In this document: piece after piece, positions 9,765 to 17,428 of the stretch
Numbering within the stretch: position 1 is the first letter of the stretch
Layout of the letters: each line of letters begins with the position of its first letter
DNA from: Lactonifactor sp. BIOML-A5
GTDB lineage: Bacteria > Bacillota > Clostridia > Lachnospirales > Lachnospiraceae
Length of the DNA stretch: 64,000 nt
NCBI RefSeq assembly: GCF_009677585.1
Contig: NZ_WKYV01000025.1
Span: 1-64,000, forward strand
Direction: 5' to 3'
Program-made: the position numbers and the translations under genes
The notes under the pieces: model-generated
Told to the model about the DNA's origin: nothing
The model's database searches: none
The model's input: only the letters and a program-made list of their open reading frames with translations

Positions 9765-10139
9765 TTACTCCTCCTCCTTCCTCATCTTCATAATGATATA
9801 GTCCATATTAAGGGAATGGTATTTCTGATACAGACAGACCGTCAGAGCAAGCATCAGCGCTGTCACGCTCACAGACACCACAATTCCAGTGAGTACCAGG
9901 CCGCTGGGGATGGGATTAATGTAGGCATCCATGCTGGTGACCCCGTCTGTAACAATGGGTGCCCCCCTGCCTTCGATGTATCCCTGCGCCGCCAGAAACA
10001 GGTAAGCAGCCGTGTCCATAATATTAAGCCCAATGATCTTTTTTATTAGATTTTTGTGCAGCAGAAGAGCAGCCAGCCCGATGCCGAAGAGAATCACAGA
10101 GGTAACAACCTCTCCATTTTCCAGAAAGTGCTCCAGCAT
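9765..10139 (-). CDS. mnhC: Mrp antiporter subunit C (MnhC/NuoK-like)
   Basis: A 124-residue protein with three predicted TM helices, of the NuoK/MnhC family, a small membrane subunit next to the antiporter-like subunits. Typical segments are IGLNIMDTAAYLFLAA and the helix ending LTGIVVSVSVTALMLAL. The ATG at 10139 follows AGGAGG and overlaps the end of the MnhB-like gene region (TGAGATG); the longer reading would extend deep into that gene. Confidence 0.87.
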   Translation of the reverse strand: MLEHFLENGEVVTSVILFGIGLAALLLHKNLIKKIIGLNIMDTAAYLFLAAQGYIEGRGAPIVTDGVTSMDAYINPIPSGLVLTGIVVSVSVTALMLALTVCLYQKYHSLNMDYIIMKMRKEEE

Positions 10140-10140
10140 C

Positions 10141-11073
10141 TCAGATCCCTCCTTTGCTGAAAAGTGCATAGAACGAATACATGGTACAAGCCACAACAAT
10201 GCCTACTGCAATATTCAGAGGCAGGATTAGCCCTGCGCTGAAGATTTCACCGGGTGTTCCCAGCGGAATATGGCTGTTCAGATGGTTCGCACCTGTAAAA
10301 AAGGAGTAGCTTTTGGCAAGACAGTAAAACCCAAGGGCAATCAGGGTACAGTTCTGAAACGTCTTTTCTGTAAAAAACTGTTCGATGGCTTCATAGCCAT
10401 AGGAATTCCTGAAAAGGATCAGACTTCCTCCTATGATTGCGCCTCCCGAAAATCCCCCTCCCGGTGAAAGATGGCCGTTGAGAATCACATAGATTCCAAA
10501 GAGAAACAGCATAGGCGACAGGATAAACGTTACTCTCTGCAGGATAACATCTTCCTTCATTCCTATCTCTTTCTGGGACTTCGCCGTCTTCGCGCCGTCG
10601 CCGGCCTTAAGAAGGAGGAGCACCGCAGAAGCGGCGATAAATAAAACATTGGATTCCCCAAATGTATCGAATGCCCTGTAGTCCAGGATCATTCCTGCAA
10701 CAATGTTCACAGCGCCTGTCTCTTCCATCCCTTTTTCTATGTAGCGCCGGGACACCTCATTGTTTACCGGATTGTCTGCTGCCCCAAAGGGAGGGAGAAA
10801 ATATACCACATAAAGCAGAGTTCCTACTATAAACACCCCCATTAGCACTGTCAGAATCCGGTATATATAATGATAGGCCTTTGCTTTTTCATAGGAATAT
10901 CCAACATCCGGGATCTGTTCCAGATATGCGAGATAATTATGTCCTGCTTTCTTTTCCCGTTCTTCCAGGGCAATGGGTTCAGGCTCTTCGTAAAAAACAT
11001 CATTTTCCCCGGCAATCCAACGCTCTAGTTTTCCGAAAAAGGTATGCTCGTAATCTTTCTTAATCTTACTCAT
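10141..11073 (-). CDS. mnhB: MbhE-MnhB fusion-type antiporter subunit
   Basis: A 310-residue membrane protein. The N-terminal 75 residues are soluble and charged; a TM helix (VLMGVFIVGTLLYVVYFLPPF) and an MbhE-like segment follow; the C-terminal half is MnhB-like with PGGGFSGGAIIGGSLILF. In MrpA the MbhE-like part is fused to the A subunit; here it is joined to MnhB. The ATG at 11073 overlaps the previous gene by 8 nt and has GGAGAGG upstream; an upstream TTG at 11091 is the alternative. Confidence 0.82.
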   Translation of the reverse strand: MSKIKKDYEHTFFGKLERWIAGENDVFYEEPEPIALEEREKKAGHNYLAYLEQIPDVGYSYEKAKAYHYIYRILTVLMGVFIVGTLLYVVYFLPPFGAADNPVNNEVSRRYIEKGMEETGAVNIVAGMILDYRAFDTFGESNVLFIAASAVLLLLKAGDGAKTAKSQKEIGMKEDVILQRVTFILSPMLFLFGIYVILNGHLSPGGGFSGGAIIGGSLILFRNSYGYEAIEQFFTEKTFQNCTLIALGFYCLAKSYSFFTGANHLNSHIPLGTPGEIFSAGLILPLNIAVGIVVACTMYSFYALFSKGGI

Positions 11074-11323
11074 GCTTTTCGTCCTCTCCAATTGCCCGAA
11101 TTCGTTTGAGGGTTACAAAAAATAAGACGCTGGTTACCCCGGCGCCGACCGCAGCCTCCGTGATGGCAAGATCCGGGGACTTGAGCACCACCCATAAAAT
11201 GGACATAATAACGCTGTATGACATAAAAATAGCTACAGATATCAGGAGACGCCTGGCCAGGCAGGCGGAAAGGGCACATACAATTAATCCGAAAAACATT
11301 ACAAATTTAAACGCCGTCAACAT
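11066..11323 (-). CDS. DUF4040 / MbhD-like antiporter subunit
   Basis: An 85-residue protein with three hydrophobic helices. The segment LKSPDLAITEAAVGAG is the MbhD/DUF4040 signature also present in the C-terminal part of MrpA. It thus supplies as a separate chain a domain usually fused to MrpA. It overlaps mnhG by 17 nt and the MnhB-like gene by 8 nt, showing tight translational coupling. Confidence 0.82.
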   Translation of the reverse strand: MLTAFKFVMFFGLIVCALSACLARRLLISVAIFMSYSVIMSILWVVLKSPDLAITEAAVGAGVTSVLFFVTLKRIRAIGEDEKHE

Positions 11324-11645
11324 CCTTCTTCACCTCTTCCTCTTTTTTCATCAGCGCATTGGTTGTCACCTCGAATTCGCAGAGCATATGGCTGCACACA
11401 GGACCTGCCATCCAGAAAAAAGCAAGTATGAACAGCAGCTTTACTTCAACAGTGCCGCCCCACTGATACAGCATGAGGCCAATCAAAAGGCAGAGTTTCC
11501 CCAGCGAATCCCCCATGGCAGCCGCATGCATCCGGTTAAGAGCCGTGCGGAAACGAAAATTGCCGATGGCTGCCCCAAGCATAATCACCAGGCCGCTCAG
11601 CATAAATGCAGCGCACAGTACAAATCTAATTTTCTCCCCAATCAT
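11307..11645 (-). CDS. mnhG: Mrp antiporter subunit G
   Basis: A 112-residue MnhG family membrane protein. The core RFRTALNRMHAAAMGDSLGKLCLLIG matches the conserved R-x-H-A-A region of subunit G, with three hydrophobic helices and a charged tail. The ATG at 11645 has GAGGAAGAAC upstream and overlaps mnhF by 20 nt; the upstream in-frame methionine lacks a ribosome binding site. Confidence 0.88.
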   Translation of the reverse strand: MIGEKIRFVLCAAFMLSGLVIMLGAAIGNFRFRTALNRMHAAAMGDSLGKLCLLIGLMLYQWGGTVEVKLLFILAFFWMAGPVCSHMLCEFEVTTNALMKKEEEVKKDVDGV

Positions 11646-11943
11646 GTTCTTCCTCGTCCTCCTTCTGTTTTTCTGCATACACCTTTAAATATAACTGTAC
11701 CAGAACAACCACAGCCAAAAAGCTCAGCATAGCATAGATGAGACACACATCCAGCAGATAAGACTCTTTTAGAAGCATCGCCAGAATCGCTATTGCCACA
11801 ATTGTAAGAGTACCGATTGCATTGACCGCTATAATCCGATCTGTGAGCTTCGGCCCTATAATGGAACGAATGACATAAATCAGAATAATAACTGCCAGGA
11901 TAATCAGGCACAGGATAAAAAGACCTCTGTAATACTGTTCCAT
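11626..11943 (-). CDS. mnhF: Mrp antiporter subunit F
   Basis: A 105-residue protein with three TM helices and the family core GPKLTDRIIAVNAIGTLTIV and LLDVCLIYAMLSFLAVV. Part of the small-subunit set E-F-G. The ATG lies 2 nt past the mnhE stop, with GGAGG 8 nt upstream. The C terminus is strongly acidic. Confidence 0.9.
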   Translation of the reverse strand: MEQYYRGLFILCLIILAVIILIYVIRSIIGPKLTDRIIAVNAIGTLTIVAIAILAMLLKESYLLDVCLIYAMLSFLAVVVLVQLYLKVYAEKQKEDEEEHDWGEN

Positions 11944-11945
11944 AC

Positions 11946-12404
11946 TTATTCCTCCACTTTTTTAATAATCCTGATCATAAGACATTCGTCTATCCCCTGA
12001 GAAAAGTCTTTGTCCAGACAATGTACAGTAAAATCATTCCCGTCCACATCTACCGTAATGGTCCCTGGTGTCAGCGTGATATAGTTAGCCATCATAACCC
12101 GTCCTATATCCGTCTTAAAGTCCACTGTAAAATGCACCAGCACAGGTTCCACCTCATATTTAAAAGAAAAAATAAATCTCATGACACTGGCTGTTGCCTT
12201 TATTACCTCCAGGATAAGATTACCCAGATACCAGCACACAACTGGGATTTTTTTCAAAAACCGGACATCCCTTTTTAAGCTGTAACCCAGATACCTGCAG
12301 GCGAAAATAAATACCAGCAGAGAAATGACGATTCCCGCTCCAATAATTTCTCCGGTTATCTTCCCGTTTAACACAATCCAGAATAAAATAAATATAAGTA
12401 GCAA
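11946..12404 (-). CDS. mnhE: Mrp antiporter subunit E, TTG start
   Basis: A 152-residue MnhE family protein: two N-terminal TM helices, then a soluble part with YITLTPGTITVDVDGNDFTVHCLD, the subunit E signature. First gene of the ten-gene operon. The start is TTG at 12404, with AAGGAGG 8 nt upstream; no ATG fits. A leader of about 200 nt with a hairpin precedes it. Confidence 0.9.
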   Translation of the reverse strand: MLLIFILFWIVLNGKITGEIIGAGIVISLLVFIFACRYLGYSLKRDVRFLKKIPVVCWYLGNLILEVIKATASVMRFIFSFKYEVEPVLVHFTVDFKTDIGRVMMANYITLTPGTITVDVDGNDFTVHCLDKDFSQGIDECLMIRIIKKVEE

Positions 12405-12455
12405 TGATACACCTCCTTGACTATAGAGAAATTATGATTCGTTTCATTCCAGCGC

Positions 12456-12488
12456 TGTACTGCATTACCAGAAAGTAAATGCGGTACA
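12456..12488 (-). promoter_or_regulatory. Hairpin in the Mrp operon leader
   Basis: Minus-strand TGTAC (12484-12488) and GCATT pair with AATGC and GTACA (12456-12460), giving an interrupted stem of 10 bp, about 40 nt upstream of the mnhE ribosome binding site. A smaller hairpin (CTCC/GGAG around a 4-nt loop) lies just upstream. No known riboswitch class was recognised. Confidence 0.4.
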
Positions 12489-12614
12489 CAAATAAATTAG
12501 GGATTCTTTCAGTTTCACTCCGAGCGGAGCAAGAGAACAAGGCAAAATATTTACATATTTTCCAGACTTTGTCTATATTTTATCATAGTCTTTATGTATT
12601 TTCACGTTATATTT

Positions 12615-12643
12615 ATTATAACATTGTACTTTTTTGTGCACAA
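12615..12643 (-). promoter_or_regulatory. Probable promoter of the Mrp operon
   Basis: Minus-strand TTGTGC (12638-12643), a 17-nt spacer and a perfect TATAAT (12615-12620). The -35 box is weak. Start near 12608 would give a leader of about 200 nt before mnhE. Confidence 0.45.
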
Positions 12644-12883
12644 TTCCAATTATTCTTAAGGCTATTCCATATTTGAATTGCCTCATCCCGTTTTCGTTTA
12701 TCCGGGGCACTCCCTCTAGAAAGATAATATCATGTACCATTCTTCCCTTCAAACCTCAAAATTGGAAGTTTTGTCCGATAGCATACACGAAAGGTACACC
12801 TGTATTATTTTCTGCTGAAAATGGACATATTTTCTTATTTTGTTTTAGTAAGCGCAATATCCCCAGGTTCCGTCCGTTTACGC

Positions 12884-12921
12884 AAAAAAAATGCCGCAGT
12901 GTATAAAATCTCACTGCGGCA
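12884..12921 (-). terminator. Rho-independent terminator after the 82-residue protein gene
   Basis: A perfect 10-bp stem TGCCGCAGTG/CACTGCGGCA with a 10-nt loop, followed on the minus strand by eight T residues. It ends the gene at 12976 and insulates the Mrp promoter; the plus strand also has a T run (CTCTTTTTG). Confidence 0.85.
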
Positions 12922-12975
12922 CTCTTTTTGTCAAACCTATAGCTGTATCACCAGCGCTTATCTATCAGGGAGGTA

Positions 12976-13224
12976 CTAAATTAACTCCTTTTCCTGCCCT
13001 TTGGCCACAGGAATCTGAAAGCCTGCAGTCCACCGTTCATAGCAGGATTCACATAAGTCAAAGGAATGACGCTCCCCGTCACGACTGGAAAAATATCCCC
13101 ATACAATATCTACAGGGAAAACCCCTTCCATCACAATTCCGTTTTCCACCTTCAGTTCTCTTCCACACATGTTGCAGGACACCTGCTCCAGCTGTTTGGC
13201 CTGTTGGTTTTTGTATTTCCTCAT
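12976..13224 (-). CDS. Small CxxC/CxxC zinc-finger-like protein, function unknown
   Basis: An 82-residue soluble protein. Two Cys pairs, CNMC (residues 17-20) and CESC (58-61), are spaced like a zinc-ribbon or treble-clef site. I do not recognise a named family. GGGAGG stands 7 nt before the ATG, a TATAAT box at 13267-13272 lies upstream, and a strong terminator follows, so it is probably a single-gene unit. It sits between the Mrp operon and rimI. Confidence 0.7.
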   Translation of the reverse strand: MRKYKNQQAKQLEQVSCNMCGRELKVENGIVMEGVFPVDIVWGYFSSRDGERHSFDLCESCYERWTAGFQIPVAKGQEKELI

Positions 13225-13336
13225 CTGTATCCTCCCTTTAGAATCCCCTTCTGCGTTTACAAATGTATTATATCGAAAAAAAATACATAAATATAGTGGG
13301 AACGGTTTTCAAATTTAGCAAAAGATTACATTTTTC

Positions 13337-13771
13337 TCATCTCCTGATCATTACAATTCCGTCCTCCACAGGGGCTTCATAAAAATTCCTGCGGGTTCCC
13401 ACCCTTTGGAACCCCATACTTTCGTAGAGTGCGAGTGCCCGTACATTACTCTTTCTGACCTCCAGAAAGCAGGAGGCAACCCCTGCCTGTTCTGCCTCTG
13501 TGAGAAGCTGCTCCAGGAGCATCCGTCCAATGCCCCTTCCCTGTTCACACTGCGCAACTGACACATTGGTAATCTCGCCTTCGTCCAGAGAGATCCACAT
13601 TCCCGCATATCCTACGAGGCGTCCATCCTTTTCCGCGGCAAGATACAAGGTATCTTTTCGAAAAGCGCTGGAGTCAAAGCTCTCTCTGCTCCAGGGGCGG
13701 GAAAAATTCTCCTTTTCTATGTCTGCAGCCGTACAAGTGTCTCTGGGCTCCATTCTGCGAATCCGTATCAT
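13337..13771 (-). CDS. rimI: Ribosomal protein alanine N-acetyltransferase RimI
   Basis: A GNAT acetyltransferase that acetylates the N-terminal alanine of ribosomal protein S18 in the characterised case. The 144-residue protein shows the acetyl-CoA loop CEQGRGIGRMLLEQLL and the GNAT C-terminal ALALYESMGFQRVGTRRNFY. Its ATG overlaps the tsaB stop (ATGA), so it is translationally coupled. The tsaE-tsaB-rimI order is conserved in Firmicutes, where tsaD often follows. Confidence 0.88.
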   Translation of the reverse strand: MIRIRRMEPRDTCTAADIEKENFSRPWSRESFDSSAFRKDTLYLAAEKDGRLVGYAGMWISLDEGEITNVSVAQCEQGRGIGRMLLEQLLTEAEQAGVASCFLEVRKSNVRALALYESMGFQRVGTRRNFYEAPVEDGIVMIRR

Positions 13772-14484
13772 ACCTGTTTCTGTCCCTTTAACCTTGCCGC
13801 CCGTTCTCTTTCCGCCTGTGATACCCGCAGATATTCCGGCTGGTGCTCTGCTGCGGACTGTACCTGTCCACTCTGATACAGCACCATTCCCAGTGCCCCC
13901 ACAGATCCGGCCCGCTGCTTATTCACATGCGCCGGCGCGAAGGAATAGGGAACCTTTATCTTTTCCCGTATCAGATCTGCGTAGACCGGGACACCGTCCC
14001 CTAAAAAGATTACTTCCTGCCCAAGTGCATTCAGCTCCCCCATTAGTTCCTCAACCTTTACTGCCTTCTGTCCTGTGATAATGTTCATCTTCCCATCTTC
14101 GAATCTGTATATCCCTGTATACACCTGACTTCTTCTGGCATCCATCATAGGGCAGATTAGCTGTCTGGCATCGTAGAGATTATAAGCCAGCGCATCCACT
14201 GTGGGAACCCCGATTAACGGTTTATCCAGAGCAAGCCCCAGCCCTTTGGCAGTGGCGGCGCCTATGCGCAGTCCCGTAAAGGACCCTGGTCCTGCAGCCA
14301 CGGCAATGGCATCCAGGGAGTTAAGATCCAGTTCGATCATTTTACCAATCTCATCCAGCATAGGAAGCAGTGTCTGAGAATGTGTTTTTTTATAGTTTAT
14401 GGTGTACTCTGCCAAGAGCCTGTCATCTTCCAGTACAGCCACAGAGGCCACCAGCCCGGAACTGTCAAGAGCTAAAAGTTTCAT
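13768..14484 (-). CDS. tsaB: tRNA threonylcarbamoyladenosine biosynthesis protein TsaB
   Basis: Inactive ASKHA paralogue of TsaD that scaffolds the TsaBDE complex for t6A synthesis. The 238-residue protein begins LLALDSSGLVASVAVL and has AVAAGPGSFTGLRIGAATAKGLG, the TsaB hallmark; length is normal. Its ATG overlaps the tsaE stop by 4 nt. Confidence 0.93.
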   Translation of the reverse strand: MKLLALDSSGLVASVAVLEDDRLLAEYTINYKKTHSQTLLPMLDEIGKMIELDLNSLDAIAVAAGPGSFTGLRIGAATAKGLGLALDKPLIGVPTVDALAYNLYDARQLICPMMDARRSQVYTGIYRFEDGKMNIITGQKAVKVEELMGELNALGQEVIFLGDGVPVYADLIREKIKVPYSFAPAHVNKQRAGSVGALGMVLYQSGQVQSAAEHQPEYLRVSQAERERAARLKGQKQV

Positions 14485-14915
14485 AATGAATCCATCCCTT
14501 CTATTATAATGCGGCGGTAATCAAAGCCTTTTTCCAGATCTTTCTCTATCGTAATCTGCCTGACATCCTCAGGAAGAATCTCTTCAATCAGATTCGCCCA
14601 TTCTATGAGACAGATTCCGTTTCCGAAAAAGTAGTCATCATATCCAATCTCTTCCATCTCCTCCACATCCCCGATGCGGTAGACGTCAAAATGATAAAAG
14701 GGCAGCCTTCCGTCTTCATATTCCTGAATGATGGTAAAAGTAGGACTGCTGATAGGCTCTGTAATTCCCAGACCCTTTGCCACTCCCTGTGTGAATACTG
14801 TTTTTCCCACACCAAGATCACCCATCAATGTGTAAATTTCTCCCGGACGGGCTCTCTGTCCAATGGTTTCCCCCAGCCGGAAGGTTTCCTCTGGGCTGTT
14901 TGTTTCATATATCAT
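14481..14915 (-). CDS. tsaE: tRNA threonylcarbamoyladenosine biosynthesis ATPase TsaE
   Basis: P-loop ATPase required for TsaBD turnover. The 144-residue protein has Walker A GDLGVGKT, SSPTFTIIQEY and the Walker B-like FYHFDVYRI. The ATG at 14915 has AGGA 6 nt upstream; an upstream GTG would add nine residues without a better site. First gene of tsaE-tsaB-rimI, with its own promoter. Confidence 0.93.
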   Translation of the reverse strand: MIYETNSPEETFRLGETIGQRARPGEIYTLMGDLGVGKTVFTQGVAKGLGITEPISSPTFTIIQEYEDGRLPFYHFDVYRIGDVEEMEEIGYDDYFFGNGICLIEWANLIEEILPEDVRQITIEKDLEKGFDYRRIIIEGMDSL

Positions 14916-14956
14916 AATTATCCTATTCCTATCCGTTTTCACTTAGAATCCTGTCT

Positions 14957-15006
14957 GAATCATGTGATTCTGTACAATTATAGCACAAGGCTGCACCACA
15001 CTGCAA
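14957..15006 (-). promoter_or_regulatory. tsaE promoter with a palindrome at the start site
   Basis: Minus-strand TTGCAG (15001-15006), an 18-nt spacer and extended -10 TGCTATAAT (14977-14985). A perfect 14-bp palindrome GAATCATGTGATTC (14957-14970) lies at the predicted +1 and could be an operator or a 5'-end hairpin. Confidence 0.6.
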
Positions 15007-15053
15007 TCTCACATTTCTACAGGAGGCCTCCCGCACACCTGGTGAATCAGTAC

Positions 15054-15082
15054 TTGCACCTTTCTCCATCCCATATTATAAT
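15054..15082 (+). promoter_or_regulatory. Promoter of the cyclophilin gene
   Basis: TTGCAC (15054-15059), a 17-nt spacer and TATAAT (15077-15082), divergent from the tsaE promoter. Confidence 0.65.
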
Positions 15083-15132
15083 AAGTTTTACGGCAGTATG
15101 CCAAATACGTAAAGGAAAAGGAGTACTATCTT

Positions 15133-15651
15133 ATGGCAAATCCAGTAGTAACTATTACCATGGAAAACGGGGATGTGATGAAGGCAGAGCTATACCCGGA
15201 ACTCGCACCCAATACAGTAAATAATTTTATCAGCCTTGTAAAGAAAGGGTTCTATGACGGTCTGATTTTTCACCGGGTCATCAAAGGTTTTATGATCCAG
15301 GGCGGATGCCCGGACGGCAACGGCATGGGAGGTCCCGGCTATACCATAAAAGGAGAGTTTGCCCAGAATGGATTCTCCAATGATCTGAAGCATATACCCG
15401 GAGTCCTCTCCATGGCCCGCGCCATGCATCCGGACTCCGCCGGTTCCCAGTTCTTTCTGATGCACAAGACTTCCCCGCATCTGGACGGGGCGTATGCCGC
15501 ATTTGGAAAGGTGACAGAAGGCCTTGATATTGTAGATAAGATTGCAGAGACAGATACCGATTACAGCGACAAGCCGAGAGAGCCCCAGGTCATTCAGAGT
15601 ATGACAGTGGAAACCTTTGGCGTCGACTATCCAGAACCTGAAAAGTGCTAA
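15133..15651 (+). CDS. Peptidyl-prolyl cis-trans isomerase, cyclophilin type
   Basis: Catalyses proline isomerisation in protein folding; no signal peptide, so cytoplasmic. The 172-residue single-domain protein has the active-site FHRVIKGFMIQGG (Arg and Gln conserved), SMARAMHPDSAGSQFFLM and HLDGAYAAFGKV. The cyclosporin-contact tryptophan position holds tyrosine (AYAAFG), as in many bacterial forms. Monocistronic, with its own promoter and a shared terminator. Confidence 0.93.
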   Translation: MANPVVTITMENGDVMKAELYPELAPNTVNNFISLVKKGFYDGLIFHRVIKGFMIQGGCPDGNGMGGPGYTIKGEFAQNGFSNDLKHIPGVLSMARAMHPDSAGSQFFLMHKTSPHLDGAYAAFGKVTEGLDIVDKIAETDTDYSDKPREPQVIQSMTVETFGVDYPEPEKC

Positions 15652-15670
15652 TCTCTCAGTCAGAGACTGA

Positions 15671-15719
15671 AAAACGCTTCCGGGAAACCAACTGATGATG
15701 GTTCCCCGGAAGCGTTTTT
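15671..15719. terminator. Bidirectional terminator between cyclophilin and thi operon
   Basis: Stem AACGCTTCCGGG/CCCGGAAGCGTT with short internal irregularities, flanked by A and T runs on both sides, so it can end the plus-strand cyclophilin transcript and the minus-strand thiamine transcript. It abuts the tenI stop. Confidence 0.85.
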
Positions 15720-16285
15720 CAGTATTTCATAAACCCTGACATCATACATCCTCCGGCCGCCCCGGCTGCCAGTACCTCTGCCATATTGCGCGGGGTAATC
15801 CCGCCGATGGCGTACACCGGCAGGCCGGTGGAGTCACAGACCTCTTTTAGATAGCGCAGACCTCTGGGAGGGATCCCTTCTTTGCAGTTCGTTGCATAGA
15901 TATGTCCCGCAATGATATAGGAAGCGCCCAGCGCTTCCGCCTGCCGGGCTTCCTCCGAAGAATGCACAGATACTCCCACTGAGGAGAAATCCCCCAGATA
16001 CTCCCTGTTTTTCTCCATTTGGGCAAATGCTATCTGAATGTCCGGGATTTTAAGCCTCCGGGCAGCCTGGATAAAATGATTCACCGCAAAGGGCTTTCCT
16101 GCATGACGGCAGATGTCCCGGCACTGTTCTGCCAGACTCTCATAGTCCTCCTGAGCCATATCCTTTTCCCTGAGAATAATTCTTTCTATCTCCGGAATCC
16201 CTGCAAGACTGTGGATCCTCTGAAGAAAATCCTCCCCGCACAGATGTCTGTTGGTAATGCAAATCATGGATTTATACTCTGACAT
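15719..16285 (-). CDS. tenI: Thiazole tautomerase TenI (ThiE-like fold)
   Basis: Aromatises the thiazole phosphate made by ThiG. The 188-residue TIM-barrel protein of the ThiE/TenI family carries AGHIYATNCKEGIPPRGL: the histidine (about residue 128) sits where TenI has its catalytic His, while ThiE has GPIFPT-type sequence there. It also ends in VYAIGGITPRNM. This favours TenI over ThiE. The start at 16285 overlaps thiH by 14 nt; an ATG at 16267 is possible, and neither has a strong ribosome binding site. Last gene of the thi operon. Confidence 0.78.
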   Translation of the reverse strand: MSEYKSMICITNRHLCGEDFLQRIHSLAGIPEIERIILREKDMAQEDYESLAEQCRDICRHAGKPFAVNHFIQAARRLKIPDIQIAFAQMEKNREYLGDFSSVGVSVHSSEEARQAEALGASYIIAGHIYATNCKEGIPPRGLRYLKEVCDSTGLPVYAIGGITPRNMAEVLAAGAAGGCMMSGFMKY

Positions 16286-17426
16286 AGTCCACATAAACCG
16301 GCTGCAGTCCCCGGTCAAGGATGGCCTGGTTCACTTCCTCCACATTTCTGGGGTCTGAAATCTCGAATTGTTCGTCCCCCTTTGCCTCTTCCCCGTGACC
16401 GCCCACACTCACTTTAACCCCGGCTGATATCTTTGTGGCACACATACCGATGACATGATCCCGAAAACCTGCCCGTTCCCTGGTAGATATGGTAATTCCG
16501 GCAAACGGCATGAATAGCCGGTACGCCAGCATTACCTGGAGAAGCTGTGTTTCGTGGACATCTTTAGGATTTACCTTGTCATTATTTATGATAGGGCGAA
16601 GTCTGGGGGGAGAGAATGAAATCTCCCCGTGAGGATACTTCTGCTGGATATAGCAGGCGTGCAGCCCGGTGGCAAAGGCGTCTTTTCTAAAGTCATCCAA
16701 TCCCAGAAGGGCACCGAAGGCTACCCCGCGCATTCCACCTTTTAATGCCCTCTCCTGAGCATTGAAGCGATAGGGAAAGATCCTCTTGGGACCGCTCAGA
16801 TGGAGTCGTTCGTACTTTTCGGGCTGATACGTCTCCTGGTAAACGCAGACATAGTCGGCCCCGCATGCATGGAGATATGCATATTCGTCACTATTGAGAG
16901 GATAAATCTCAATTCCCACCAGAGCAAAATATTTGGCCGCCAGTCTGACCGCCTCTCCGATATAATCTACGCCGGAGGCATATCTTGACTCCCCTGTGAG
17001 AATCAGAATGTCCTGCAGCCCGGTGGCTGCAATGTTCTTCAGCTCCCGTTCGATCTCCTCCATGGACAGTTTCCCTCTGTGAATTCTGTTTTTGCAGTTA
17101 AACCCACAGTAAACACAGTTATTTTCACAGTAATTGGCTATGTACAGAGGGGTGAACAGGGAAACGGAATTACCAAAATGCTTTGCCGTCTCTTCTTTGC
17201 CTCTTTGCGCCATCTCTTCCAGGTATGGAGCCGCCGCCGGAGAAAGCAGGGCTGCAAAATCTTCTGTATCCAGAGACTCTTTTCTCAGCGCGGCCTTCAC
17301 CTGGGCAGGTGTATAACGGTTGTAATCATATGCTGCCGTTTTTTTCAGTACTCTGTCCATAAGCTGATGGTCTGTAGCTTCCATACCCTCCTGATATTCC
17401 ATATGACAGGTCTGTTCTGTTATCAT
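16272..17426 (-). CDS. thiH: 2-iminoacetate synthase ThiH
   Basis: Radical SAM tyrosine lyase giving dehydroglycine for thiazole synthesis in anaerobes. The 384-residue protein has the cluster motif CENNCVYCGF (CX3CX2C) in the first third and a GESRYASGVDYI region; length is typical. Use of ThiH rather than the oxygen-dependent ThiO fits an anaerobe. GGAGG stands 7 nt before the ATG, 2 nt after the thiG stop. Confidence 0.93.
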   Translation of the reverse strand: MITEQTCHMEYQEGMEATDHQLMDRVLKKTAAYDYNRYTPAQVKAALRKESLDTEDFAALLSPAAAPYLEEMAQRGKEETAKHFGNSVSLFTPLYIANYCENNCVYCGFNCKNRIHRGKLSMEEIERELKNIAATGLQDILILTGESRYASGVDYIGEAVRLAAKYFALVGIEIYPLNSDEYAYLHACGADYVCVYQETYQPEKYERLHLSGPKRIFPYRFNAQERALKGGMRGVAFGALLGLDDFRKDAFATGLHACYIQQKYPHGEISFSPPRLRPIINNDKVNPKDVHETQLLQVMLAYRLFMPFAGITISTRERAGFRDHVIGMCATKISAGVKVSVGGHGEEAKGDEQFEISDPRNVEEVNQAILDRGLQPVYVDYVRV

Positions 17427-17428
17427 AT

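Larger units (their letters stand above)
12405..12975. other. Intergenic region upstream of the Mrp operon
   Basis: This 570-bp stretch contains no convincing gene; the small open frames in it lack ribosome binding sites and family resemblance. It holds, right to left, the terminator of the 82-residue protein gene, about 240 bp of AT-rich sequence, a likely Mrp promoter and a roughly 200-nt leader with hairpins. Confidence 0.6.

Noticed and set aside
12479..12906. Small open frames upstream of the Mrp operon
   Set aside because: AT-rich, no ribosome binding sites and no recognisable family; they cover the promoter and leader.
15719..16285. Thiamine phosphate synthase ThiE
   Set aside because: The GHIYAT...GIPPRG segment matches TenI rather than the ThiE GPIFPT type.
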